From Sphagnum compactum (lineage: Eukaryota; Bryophyta; Sphagnopsida; Sphagnales): a DNA stretch of 64,000 nucleotides. Numbering within the stretch: the stretch's first letter is position 1; every line of letters starts with the position of its first letter. The position numbers were made by a program, and so were the translations under genes. The stretch lies in the NCBI GenBank assembly GCA_965153455.1, contig OZ234495.1:4154001-4218000 (forward strand), given 5' to 3'. This document shows, piece after piece, positions 1 through 11,900 of this stretch. The notes below the pieces were generated by a model. It saw only the letters and a program-made list of their open reading frames with translations, ran no database searches and was not told the DNA's origin.

Positions 1-1104
1 TTTGTGTACCTTGTTGAAGAGCTCAGGCCTTTTGTTGCTCAGAGTACACAGACTATTCGTGACCCTGTGGAGGTTGAGCGGGCAGTGGCTATGGTGTTGA
101 ACAGGTTGGCCACAGGGTTATCACCATCAGCAGTTGGGGAGATTTGGGGAGTTGGAGCTTCAACTGTTGTCAAATATACAAAGCTCATCACCTCCATTCT
201 TGCAAACAAGAACAAGCTCTACTCCAAATATGTGGTCATCCCAACCACTGAACGACAGCAACGGATCACAAGTAATTTCATGGAGCTAACAGGGATTCCA
301 AACATGTGTGGTGCCATTGATGGAACCCACATTGTGCTGCAGAAGAAGCCAGAGCAGCTGCATGGACCTGCTGTTTACAGAACAGGATCAGGTGACCAAC
401 CTCACTATTCAATTCTTCTCCAAGGAGTGTGCGATGGGGACAAAATTTTCTGGGATGTGTGTTGCAATGCAGCAGGAGGTTTGGATGATGGGGCACACTT
501 CAAGGCCAGCAGCCTTTGGACAAAGCTGAGGAACAAGGAAGTGCTGAGCCAACCTACCATCAATGTGCAAGGTACAAATTCACACTTGGAAATTTTGATG
601 CAAGCTTCATAGAGTCTTCAAAATTCTGGATCTCCCAACAACCAACCATAATTTCACTTCCTTTGGTCAATTGTTGTCCCAGGTAAAGCTGTGCAACCCT
701 ACTTGGTCGGGGATGAGAACTATCCACTCTCCCCCTTCCTGATCAAACCATTCAACAAGGTGCAAGCCATTGACAGTCCAGAAAACTCTTTTGATCTCCA
801 AATTCAGAAGGGCCATGCAAGCATCTGCACAGCATTTGGGCTACTGAAAAGTCGATGGAGGATTCTTAGGCACCTGGATGTTGACCTCAAATTTGCAGCA
901 CAGACAGTGGTGGCATGTTGTGTGTTGCACAATTTCTGTCAAATATCAGGGCAGAAGGAGCCAGTGGCTCAAGTGGATTTGAACCCCAACAACAATTTCA
1001 GTATCCCAAGCACAGACATTGACAGAGAAGTTGAGATTGCTGGCAATGACATTCGTCATGCTTTGTTTCTTGACTGGTTTTATCACCATCAAAACTCTTT
1101 CTAA
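1..1104 (+). CDS. HARBI1/ALP1-like DDE nuclease, 5' partial, two exons
   Basis: The frame is open from base 1, so the start lies outside the window. Exon 1 is 1-571 and exon 2 is 683-1104; the 111-bp GT-AG intron (572-682) joins in phase and restores the family stretch around QPYLVGDENYPLSPF. Visible family features are an N-terminal helix-turn-helix-like region (GLSPSAVGEIWGVGASTVV), the first catalytic aspartate in GAIDGTH, a second acidic stretch (GGLDDGAHF) and the C-terminal block AFGLLKSRWRIL followed by VLHNFCQ. These are hallmarks of DDE_Tnp_4, the PIF/Harbinger transposase superfamily, which also contains domesticated plant ALP1-type proteins. The E usually expected just before AFG..K (pattern VE-x-AFG) is replaced (ICTAFG), so catalysis may be lost. 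It could be a degenerating transposase or a domesticated protein. No terminal inverted repeats were found around it. Confidence 0.8.
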
Positions 1105-3335
1105 TGTTCTTGTCACTTCTTCTTCACAAGGCAAGGGGCCTTCACTTCTCAACTTTGCAGTCAGGTTTTCATTAGGGTTTGTCACTGCACAGGGCATAAG
1201 TATATAGCAGGGTTTGGTTTCCAGAGATTTCTCCAACAAATGCAGCAGGTTCTGTGTGCCTGTGCTATCTAAGATTCTGAGCATGCATAGTTCCGACCTT
1301 TTTGCAGCATCGTAAGGCAGTAGCAATAGCAAGAGAATTTTCTGATGACAATTTCTGCAACACAGCTTCATATCTTTGCACATTGCAAATCCACCGTTCA
1401 GATTGGATGAAACCAATGTTGGAAGGGGTGTCAGCCTTCAGGTTTGTTTGATAACCTTAGATCTGGATTCCTGTGGGGTATGGCAGATTAGGTCAACAAC
1501 CGGCAGTTGCATCTATGAAAGTCTAAGGGAGGGAAGCTCTCTTTGCCTGGCTATTTGCCAGTGCTGTTACTTTGCACAATGCACAAATGGTCAGGAAGCT
1601 TGTGACTCTTTTTAGGCCATAAGGATAAGTAATGAACCTTACACAAATGGACACATCTTGAACACTTATGATTCATACACTTCAGCTTCTTAATCATGGC
1701 AGTAGTCTAATGGCATGCGAACTATAATGTGGATGAAGTTCAGGTTTTAAGTAGTGTGAAATTGAGTCTGGACCCTTAATGTATGCACAGTCACTGCTGT
1801 CCAAAAGGGAATTTTGTGTTCTTTCTGGAGGAAAATGCAGATTTTCAGATTCCCTAATATCACACAGCATGCTGGATTACTGCAATTGAAGTACAAGATT
1901 TTGTTGTTGGGTGTTAGACTTTCTCAGTTCCTCTGAGACCAAAGCACCTTAGAATCACACCTTGAAAAATGTGAAAATGTTGGTTGGCAATCCATGGGTT
2001 GGACTGCCTCACTAATCATTTGTTAAATTATAGTTGTCATCCTTGCATTCTAAGCTTTAATATGCAACAATGCATCATCCCTAATATTGACTAAGTGACA
2101 ATTCCAAAATCTTGGTTGGAAATCCTTTGGTTGGACTGCCTCACTAATCATTTCTTAAATTACAGTTGTCTTCCTTGCATTCTAACCTTTAATGTGCAAC
2201 AATGCCTCATGCCTAATATTGACTAACTTAGTGACAATTCCAAAATCCTAGATAAACGTACCACCAACCACTTAAATGCAACCCACTCTACAACACACGG
2301 TAGCCAATCGTGAATAAACTTTTGAGTGAAAAGATTTCTTGCATTGTGTTTGCTTAATACTAAGTTATTGATGATTCAAGGTTTACCACCACTTTAACAT
2401 GTTACCCAATGAAATATGTGATGTTTCCCCAATTCAAGGTATTTTTCCTTTGGCCTTTTTAATCCTTAACTTCAATTGGACAAATTTCCTAGTGTATTTG
2501 GAGAGCATGTTATAATGCATCAATCATGCATCTTCAAAAAACAAGGGGCACCTTACACCTGCAAGAGGCTTCTTACACCTACCAAGCACAAGGTGCCTCC
2601 CACTCCTACCACCTCATGATCTACATTTGTTCAGGCTTATGACAACATTCACCTCATGATTTCACAATGGGTGAGGCAGTTTTTTGAGGATGAGCATTTG
2701 ATAGGTGTAACAATTGGATCTGCTTGTTAAATCTCAACTTTCATTTGCAAATTGCTGTAGATAGTAGGAATTTTCCAAGACTAGGATTGTTCTTGCTCCA
2801 TAAGTGTTGGAGTAAGACTCACATGATGTGCTCTGAGTTGCTGGAGTAGATTTGAGCCTCAATTCAAGCAGCAGAAAAAAATTGAGGCCAAAAAGCACTA
2901 ACAAAACAACTCACAAGTCAGAAGCTGGTGCATGGGCACTCTGTAGGTTTTAAATATCTTTGATGCAAACCTGCTGATACTGAAGATCCACTTACCACTT
3001 TAACATGTTGGCAGATAGCATAAATGGTGAAGATAGTATTCCAAAACAGGACTCTCTGCAGATTGTCTGCTATTTCAAGTTAGCTGGGGAAACTGGAGCA
3101 CCTGATTGTTAGGTGCACTCCTGAAGCCATTGCCATTGAATACTACAACAATACTCTGAATTAAGATGGAAATTTGGCAATAACAACTCTTGCAGAGTGT
3201 ACACATGAAAATGCATTAAATCAAGTAATGTACATGTTTTTCCTGGAAGATCTTGGCAGAAGATGACCAAGAAAAATGACACTTTAATGTAATACACACT
3301 TTGAGCAGGAAAAATAAATAAAATAAAAGTGATAA
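1105..3335. other. Intergenic, with one tandem duplication
   Basis: No coding sequence could be supported here. The stretch separates the HARBI-like gene from the 3' end of the M50B-like gene on the opposite strand, so the two are convergent. Short open frames on both strands near 950-1600 resemble no family. The only structure recognised is the 132-136-bp direct duplication at 1980-2247. Confidence 0.6.
1980..2247. repeat. Two-copy tandem repeat, ~132 bp unit
   Basis: Copy 1 (1980-2111) and copy 2 (2112-2247) both run from TTGGTTGG through GGTTGGACTGCCTCACTAAT to GTGACAATTCCAAAATC. They differ by scattered substitutions and a small insertion in copy 2, so the duplication is not recent. No coding content is visible. 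Confidence 0.85.
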
Positions 3336-6316
3336 TCATGACAAGATTACTAGTCCTAAGTACACAGATGCAAGCAGGAAGATGAAAGAGATGAATCCCC
3401 TGTCACACAGCACAAGCCAATGCATTATTGGGTGTACTTCAATATGTTATGAACACAAGGTGTGTGTGCAGTGCAGTACAAATCTTCAACAGGTTGGGTC
3501 ATACATTGAAATGTTTTCACTTACCAGATTACACCCCAGCCAACACCGTTGCATGGGCAAGGACAAATGTTGGAAAACTTCTCTGCATCACTTGAGTTCA
3601 CTCGTCTTGAAATGAGATCATCATAAATATCTGAAAGGAAGAGTAATAGTATCCATCAGATTGAAACATATCCAGCAATTCAAAAATTATTTACCTCTTG
3701 CTGCCCCTCACTATGCAGTTCAGTTCAAATGGCTGGATGAAGGAGAAAACGGTATGCATTACATTTTACAAACAGATTTATACATATTGGGTGAAAGTGT
3801 AATTCTTTGGGATTTTGAATTCCACCCAAGAATCATGGGTCTCCATCATTGGGTGGAGTGAACATACCGTACACAGAAAATAGACAATTCATTACACCTG
3901 CAGTAACCAGTACAACCAATCAGATCCCAAATGACAATGCATCTCACACTGTTCAGTGCACCTCCATTTTCCTTTCCACCTTGCACAGGACTTACTTCCA
4001 GGTTAGTTTAGAAAAAGGGCGATGTAGTTAGCAAAGAGAATAACACATGTACCTTTCCTTCTGATACTTCTGATAAGAAAACCCTTGTCAAGGGGTGTCC
4101 ATCTCTTATCATAGTAGGTTACTAGGGAAGGAAAGAGTACCCATGAATAAGATGGTGTAGCGGAGTGGCCTCACAACTTTCAGAACTGTTTCTTGTAAGA
4201 TCCAGATCACAATCAATAAGGTGATAAACCCTGAAATAAGAGAAACACACATGACATTAAACATGCAGGACCGACTAAGAGCTCCTTCAAAACCCTGTAT
4301 TATCTGTAAGTACTGATATGTAACTTCAACAATGGAAAACGGTCAAAGCACACTCCAAGACTGGAAATCCACAAATCCCACATGATGAGACCTTGTGCTA
4401 ACAGCTGCATAATGTTGCTCTTCAGTACAGTTTTCTGCAGGTTGGTGGATATGAGTACGAGCAGCCACCTCAAGTAAGTGTCTCTAATAGAGCTTCTACC
4501 TAGAATTTGTTTATTATTACAGTCTATGTACTGGCACACAACAAAGGCAGGAACAGAAAGACAAGGAATGAAGACTTGGAACTCACCAAGACAAAGAAAT
4601 CGGAGAAACCACTGTTTTTAGGAATGCACAAACATCATCCCACAAGAGAAGGAAAGTCAGACAAGTTCTGGCAAGAACCGTGCACTCAGGTTGGAAAATA
4701 GGTTTGGCTACTGAGAGTTCAGCAAAGAGTGGTTCAAAACCCATCTACAATGTGAAGGGGGGCAACTTGTGGATTACCTGCCATCACCAATTTTGACATG
4801 TTTTAACACAGGCAATTTAGAATGACCTTTTGCTGCAAATTTCCGTCACAAATGAAGTCAAGGTTTTGGGAATCAGAATAGAGAAACTGCAAGTTCCTTA
4901 CATTCTTGGCAATGATGAGGACCACAACCAGGGAAACAATTAGAAGTGCAGCAGCAATTCGGAGTGTAATGGAATTTGTTGATGAAATCACCAACACCAT
5001 ACCCCAGAAAGATGATCCAAGATCTGCAGTTGACAGGAATCTCTTAGCCTGCATTATTCCTTTTGATAAAGGGACAATGTACTCCAGGGCCTTCTGAAAA
5101 ATATTTCAAGTGGAACTGACATATCTTGTAAACAGAATCTCACACATTTAGGTCCCAAACAGTCAGGTTCTGAGAGAAAGTGGGAGGTGGAAAGGTTATG
5201 GATTTGATCACTCTGATTCTTACATCCTGCTGGCAAGATGAACCACTGATAACCTCCTCGTGTGTGCGTCACCCCACCTTCATCTGCTGTGACTTCCATG
5301 CCTTCAACCTTATCACCCCCCCGATCCAACAAAGCCCCATCTACTGAACACCAGAAACTTGAGTGTTGGTTGTGGAGTCCACACTCAACTGCAAGCTTGA
5401 AGGGACTGGTACTTTCATTTTCATACATTGCAGATCTATAGTACCCTCAAGGAAGTAGGAATGTGTGTGCAAAGAGCTTATAACAAGAAATTTGACATGA
5501 GCTTTCCCTGACTCTTACAAACCCATGAACTCATTTTCAACAAGAAATGACATGAGCATTCCCTGACTCTCTACAAACCCATGAACTCATTTTCATCTGT
5601 GGTCTTCCCCTGAATCCCTTTTGCTTGAATTCTCTCCAGATTGTACGCTCCTTACTCCTCCTCCTCCTCCTCCTTCTCCCATATGTTCATTTTTCTTCAA
5701 GCATATGTGTCCATCATACCACCATTTCTACCAAAAGTTGTCCTAGCTCATCCCCAAATCTCAAATGGGAATTGCAGCCACAGGGCACATATATGGAAAT
5801 TAGAATTGCTGGGAATTTTGAGAATTGCTGGAGAAAATCCCTTCACACTTCAACAACTCAATTTCCCACATGGATTTTTCTGCAGCAGTTTTACAGAGCT
5901 TGAGAACTTGCGGCCCATTCAAAGTGTCGATGTGATTATAGCAGCACTCACCTTACCACCTGTGAGCTTGCAAGCAGTGGCATGACTGGCCTCATGGAGA
6001 AAAACTGTGATAAGCTTAAATGGATCAAGTATGGGCGTTCTCCACAACTGCGTTGCAACAAAAGAAAAAAAGAAAAAAACAGAAAGATCCATAACCCCAT
6101 CAACACACACAGCTTCCAAAAAAAACTGCTCTCCCGCTGAACAACAACATCAAAATGTCGCCTGCTGTCCCCTAATTTCCATCCCTAACATTTGCAAAAT
6201 ACTTCAGCGGACACCCACAAACTTACAGCGAGTATGACGAAGATGAAGGCGCCGACTGTAGCAATAAACGCAATTTGTTGGTGGCCACAGCAGCTTGTCA
6301 GCCGCCAGTCGGCCAT
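3336..6316 (-). CDS. Peptidase M50B-like integral membrane protein, 235 aa, nine exons
   Basis: Exons on the minus strand are 6316-6227, 6047-5952, 5308-5224, 5023-4902, 4611-4587, 4230-4141, 3897-3868, 3630-3525 and 3399-3336. All junctions are GT-AG, all phases join, and the result is 235 codons plus TGA. The product begins MADWRLTSCCGHQQ, has a hydrophobic segment (about 16-31), then FLHEASHATACK with the zinc-protease HExxH motif at residues 48-52. EGGVTHTRGG and ILPAGYLGSSFWG follow, then several hydrophobic helices, a cysteine-rich CPCPCNGVGWGVIW stretch and a C-terminal membrane helix ending GLVILS. Length and motif order match the plant Peptidase_M50B-like family (Pfam M50B type), small multi-pass proteins of unknown substrate. 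Exons 5 (25 bp) and 7 (30 bp) are micro-exons. Activity as a protease is inferred from HExxH only. Confidence 0.9.
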
Positions 6317-6900
6317 CCTCTCTGCTTTATACTACTCTTCTTCTCCACTGTCCGTCCACTTAACAAAAAAAAATTCCACCAGCTTTCCGCAGAGTCTGAT
6401 CTGGTTTGCTTTCCCGCAGCTTAGTAGGTACTCGTCGATCACGACAAAAGAAACTTGCACCCGAAAACTCACTCACAGACTCGCCTCCAGCAGCAGCAGC
6501 AGCTTTCTTCACACTTTACGTCTGCGCACGAAACTTCCTCCTGCAATTCTTCCAACAAAAAAAGCCTTCACCTTTCAGCTCGCCTTACAAGCTCTAGTGC
6601 GTCCTCTCTACACCAGCAATCTGCGCAGTTCTGATCCGAAGAGGCGATGCAGAGAGAAATTCGCAGTTTCCGCATCAAAAAAAATTCAACGCCGACGACG
6701 ACGATGTCCGATGCGCATGCGCCCCGTCCCACCAACCCCGCGCACGCAACGAAGAAGACGAAGACTCGGTCTTCCAGATTCCTAGATAATACAAAATCTA
6801 CGACAGTAGTAGATTTCAGAATGCCTGAATGTCCGGGTGACCCAGCCTTTTTTTTTCTCTGGCTACAGAAAGAACCAAAAAGCGAAATTCAAAATTAAAA
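6317..6900 (-). promoter_or_regulatory. Upstream region of the M50B-like gene
   Basis: This is the non-coding DNA just 5' of the start codon at 6316. It is less AT-rich than what follows (CpG-containing stretches near 6690-6780) and has short GCA and GAC/GAA-type simple repeats. That is consistent with a promoter and 5'UTR. No individual element could be assigned. Confidence 0.4.
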
Positions 6901-8270
6901 GTGCTAAAATCAAGTGTTTTTAAAGATTTCCAATAGCCAGAATCAGACTAATATTTAAGAAAGGTCGCCAGATGTCTTTTACATGGTTCAAGTAAAGGGG
7001 TAGCCTTTTTATTGATTAAAAAAAACAATTACATTCATAATTAGGTTGTAGCCAAATTTGGCTAAAGCTTCCTATGGATTATTGCCACTTTGAAATGCTA
7101 AATTCGAGTGTCTTTTGAGATTTTCAATAGCCTTAATTCGATAAATATTTTAAAAAATCACCAGATGTCTTTCACATGGTTCAAGTACGGGGTAGCCTTT
7201 TTACAGAAAGATGTTTTAAAAATTTTACTTTCATATTTAGCCTGTAGCCAAATCTGGCTAAATTTTCCTAGGGATGATTGCCACTTTGGCTATGTCATAA
7301 CCTAGCCTTTTTTTTGGCTGGATATAGATAGCCAAAACAGAAATTTAAATTTAAAAGTGCTAAAATCAAGTGCTTTTGAGATTTTCAATAGCCAAAATTT
7401 GACCAAAATTTAAGAAAATCGCCAGATGTCTTTTGCATGGTTCAAGTATGGTAGCCAAAAATATAGAAAGATATATATATATATAAAATTTTAAAAAACA
7501 TTTTTAATTTTTTTTTCCTTTAGTATCTAGCTTGTAGCCAAATTTGGCTAAATCTTCCTATGGATGATGGCCACTTTGGCTATGTCACAAAATTGATAGA
7601 AAAAAAAATTGCCAGCCTTTTTTCAGCAATGTATAGCCACAAAAGCGAAATTATAATTTTTTAAATGCTGAAATCAAGTGCCTTTTGTGATTTTCAATAG
7701 CCAGAAGTCGACCAAAATGTAAGCGGATTCGCCAGATTTCTTGAGATGCTCCAAGTAGGTAGCCAAAGATGTTTAAATATTTTTTACTTTCATAATTAAG
7801 TGGTAATCAAATTTAGTTAAATCTTCCTATGGATGATCACCATTTTGGCTATCTCACAAAATTGACAAGGAAAAAAAAAAAACAATTGCGGGTCCGGCCA
7901 GTTAGTTTTGCTCGGGTACCTCTAACATTTTCTACTTTACCCCCATCACATCTAAAAAGTAAGAAAGTTTTGTACCAAATGGCCCATTTTTTAATATTTC
8001 TTTTTTTTCGGTCCGGTGAAGGTACCGGTGTAGGTGCTAAGTTCGCCCCGGCCTTTCCTGGGCAATTGATTTTCCGAATCTTTTCCTTACCAAAATATTA
8101 TTATTGTGTCCGAACAATTTTTCATCGTTTTCGTACTTTTGGGGGGGGGGTCACTTTATGTGCATCACTAGAGTTTCTTTTCACAAATTTGTAATGTAGT
8201 AGATAAGGTGGCAAATCATCCTTCTAAATAAATAAAAATTTAAAAAAATTAGCCAAATTTGGCTATGAAA
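6901..8270. repeat. Tandem array of decayed ~270-bp repeats with palindromic core
   Basis: At least four related copies begin near 6900, 7095, 7357 and 7663. Each has an AAATGCTAAA-TCAAGTG stretch, then TTTCAATAGCC, GCCAGATGTCTTT, CATGGTTCAAGTA, GTAGCC, and the near-palindrome TAGCCAAATTTGGCTA followed by ATCTTCCTATGGATGATNGCCACTTTGGCTA. Clear palindromes lie at 7049-7064, 7245-7260 (one change), 7535-7550 and 8250-8265. Related fragments occur near 44420-44470, 54000-54110, 54417-54432 and 62480-62560. It is therefore a dispersed family that has been locally amplified. No coding sequence was found. Confidence 0.75.
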
Positions 8271-11200
8271 GAATATATGATAATTAAAAATTCTAAGCAT
8301 TTTTTCTATATTGTTGGCTACTATTGATACTGGATCATGATACCAAAAATTTGGTGACTATTTTTTTTCCTTTTTTTTTCCCCTTTCATTTTTGGAATCC
8401 TTTTTTGGCAACAGAATTTAACCCTGAAAGACAATTTATTAGGCTACTCAAAATTATTTAAAAGAAATCTCGCGAGGCTAAGTGACAAAATTCCACGAAT
8501 AAAAGAAATATTGTACATTATGGTACCCCCTTGAACTTAAAGGTAAATGTGTATTGTGTGACTTGTCCTGGAAAATGTCGGGTACAATATGGTATAAAGC
8601 ACGCGGACAAATTTTTCAAGTGTAAAGCAACTTATATTCATGAATATCCTAAGTAGATGAAATTTTAGCACTCCAACAAATTTCCTAAGTTTATTTGCCC
8701 TATTTTGTTTTGTTTGAGCACCTTATATATAAGATAGACTAGGGTTAGTTTCCACATTGAGAAAACAAATAAAAAATTAAACGAATTAATACTCCCATTT
8801 GGAGTCTTGAGAACTTTTCTTATTTCAATGTAATCATCGTCATCAATCACAAATTATAATATAGAGAGAAAATTGATTAATCTTTTTAAGTTTTGGTCAT
8901 AATGTGTTTTGTGAGTATATGTTACTTGTGTTTCATCCATGCATCATTTTGGTTTCAATTTGAATTAATCACCTCTTTTTTGGTTTATGGATATTGATTT
9001 CACACTACATTCAAGTTTGTGAATTCTTCTTAGTTTTATTCTTGAGCTCCCATCCCCACTCTTTCTCTTGGGAGTTAGGGAGCATACCTTAGGTTCACAT
9101 TTTGGTTCCAAACAAGAATTGCCATGTTTTTCTTCCTTGGCACCACTTGCTAAATCTAAAGGTGAATTAAAATCATTATAAAAAGTGCATGCAATGGGTT
9201 TTTTTCCTATTCTAATAAAACATTGTTAAGTTGTTTAATTAAGGACATGATTTAGGTTTGGTTTCAAGTAAATCAAAGCCGTGTAAAACCACTAGATCAT
9301 ATCAGTTGCAAATTGAATGAAAGTGTCAAAAACACCAAAATGCAACTTTAAAACATAACCATAACCACTCAACAAAATATCACACTATAAAAATACGTCA
9401 ATCACAATTAGGACAATGATTATCATTAGAAATCTCAATTTCAAGTTAAAACTTCTTTGAACAAACAAATAATTAATGACATCAAAGTTTTAAAAATTCT
9501 ATAACATAAATTTCCTTTGAAAGGGAAACATGAAATCATATACCTAGAGGCACAAATAGGTTTTGAACCAAAACATTGTGACCTAAATCCCTTTAAGGTC
9601 ATATAAGAATTGGCGAAAACATGTTAAAACAAAAATGAATTATGTGATTCTAAATTAGATAAAATAGGAGAAAGTGCTATTGTTTTCCCAACACAATTTT
9701 TAAAAAATTTCCTATCAATCATGTTTATATGGGATACCTTTGTTTAAACTGAAACCTACTTTCATTCAAATAAACACAAAATTTCAAAATAAAAATAAAA
9801 CACAATTATAAATGATTATTAAAATCCATTAACTCTTGTCAACCATTCATTGAAACTTCATAATTTGCATTTAGAAATTTAGACTTATGAAGACTTGAAT
9901 AGAAGAAGGAACATGGCAAGCAAATATATTTTTTAAAACCTCAAATGTTGAACACTCAAAAACATTCTTGTAACCTCACCTCTCTTTCATCAATTTTTTT
10001 TAACACATTGCTTTTGAAATGATAAAATGTAAAGACCAATTTAATGACAAAACAATTTTTAGAGACAATTCTTTGTAAATGTTGTTAGTCCTTAATCTTC
10101 TCTCCTATTTACCAATTTTTTTTTTTTTTTTTGCATGTATAGATATGAAAGACTTAAATGAATTCCAAGTGAAAGCTTGATAAAACCAAATCGTTGTTTA
10201 TAGGAGTAATATTAAAACTTAGGATCCTTGACAATATCATGAGCACTATGCCTTATGACTTGCAACCTTCTAACCTCAACGAATATATTTTTTATGATGA
10301 AATAAGTTAGGAATAATGGCACACACCAATTTAATGATTGTTCATGAATAAGAATTATAAATGTTTTGTTACCAAAAAAATGGTGTTTTTTTTAATGAAA
10401 ACTCAAGCAATTTGCATTAAATAACATCACTTAAACAAAATTTCACATTTGAATTATTTCCTTGATTGTAGCATAAACTATTGTTTCAAAGAGTTGATTA
10501 TGAAATGAAGAAAGGTTACACCATGAATTTAAAACGAAGGCTTGGTCCATAGTACCTAAAGGATTCTTGATGTCTTGTTTTTTTTTAATCAATCATAAAT
10601 TGTTCATCATTAATTTTTTTCACCCATTTTGAACATAAAGCTTGTGCATTACATTTTTAAGTACTCCAAGAAAAAAATGCAACTGAACATAAAAAAACAT
10701 AGGTTTGTTTAAGACAAACATGACATTTATTTACATTAAGCATCCAATATGAAATTCATAGGTTAGTTCTTCCATACTAGACCATTATGTTTTATTGCAA
10801 CCTCCATCACCATATTGTCTACAAATGCCATTTTCATCAAACTTGCACTTGTATTTCCTTTGGTATAACCATTCCTTCCAAAGCAAAATAAACAACCTTC
10901 TTTAGTTTAATTCTTATTACTTGTTCTAAGCTCAACATTTTCAAATAACACATAATATCACTACTTGAAATCTTTCAAGCAAGAAGTTTGGTCCTCTCTC
11001 TCCCTTCATTATAAACAAAACATGTGCATTTTCATGCAAACAATCACAAATTCTATTTTGAAGTTTGAGAAAAAACTAAAAGGAAACTATAGGTCTTCCT
11101 TTTGCCAATTGTTCCTCTTTTTAAACACCTTGCTTGGGAATGGATTGAATTATTTTCAAATACAATTTTTGGTGTGAAACTATTGGATGAATGCTGGTGC

Positions 11201-11900
11201 AAAATGGATCTTATACTTGCCTTAACTACATTAAATTAAATTATCATTATCATTGAGATTAAATTTATTATTATTGTGATTATTGTTATTTGAACACTAG
11301 GATGGGATGAAGAACTAGGGTTAGTCAATTGGGAATATTGTCAATATTGGCATATTTTTATCATTATTGTTAAATCACTATTATTATGATTATGATTATT
11401 TGAACATTAGGATGGGATGGGAAATGAGGATAAATTGGGAAAAGGGACCGTAATTCTACTATTATTATTATGCAGTACAATTTTATTAAAAGTTTTTTTT
11501 TTGGTGATGTTAATCTTCAAACATGAGAAGTTTGATTTCAACCTATATAAAGGATTGTTTTAATGAAAAAGACCCAAATTTGCTAGACTTCCGAAATAAA
11601 ACAAATAAATTTTGAAAGATAACCAAAATTATAAATGGATGCTTAAATATTTTTATTTTCATATTTAATTTTATAGCCATCACAAAATTGGGAGGAAGAA
11701 AGAAAACATTGATTAAGATGGATGAGGAACTAGGAATCTCAGTGATTTTTTTTTGGGGAAAACTTTTGTCGGTTTTCCAACCAAAAAATTCTCCAAATTT
11801 TTGGTATCACAAAAAAAAAACCCTAGGATTGGGCCAAATTGGGAAGAGAACCCAAATTTGATTGGTGTGAAATGTTATATTATGTACATGCTGGTTTAAT
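8271..11900. other. AT-rich intergenic DNA, no gene seen
   Basis: The stretch has homopolymer runs and only short, non-recognisable open frames. It probably consists of old decayed insertions. Nothing specific could be supported. Confidence 0.6.

Noticed and set aside
946-1416. 156-aa minus-strand frame opposite the HARBI-like gene
   Set aside because: It overlaps the second exon antisense and its sequence matches no family; it is a shadow of the real gene.
5054-5428. 124-aa continuous minus-strand frame
   Set aside because: Only residues from 5308 to 5224 are conserved M50B sequence; the rest is intron read-through.
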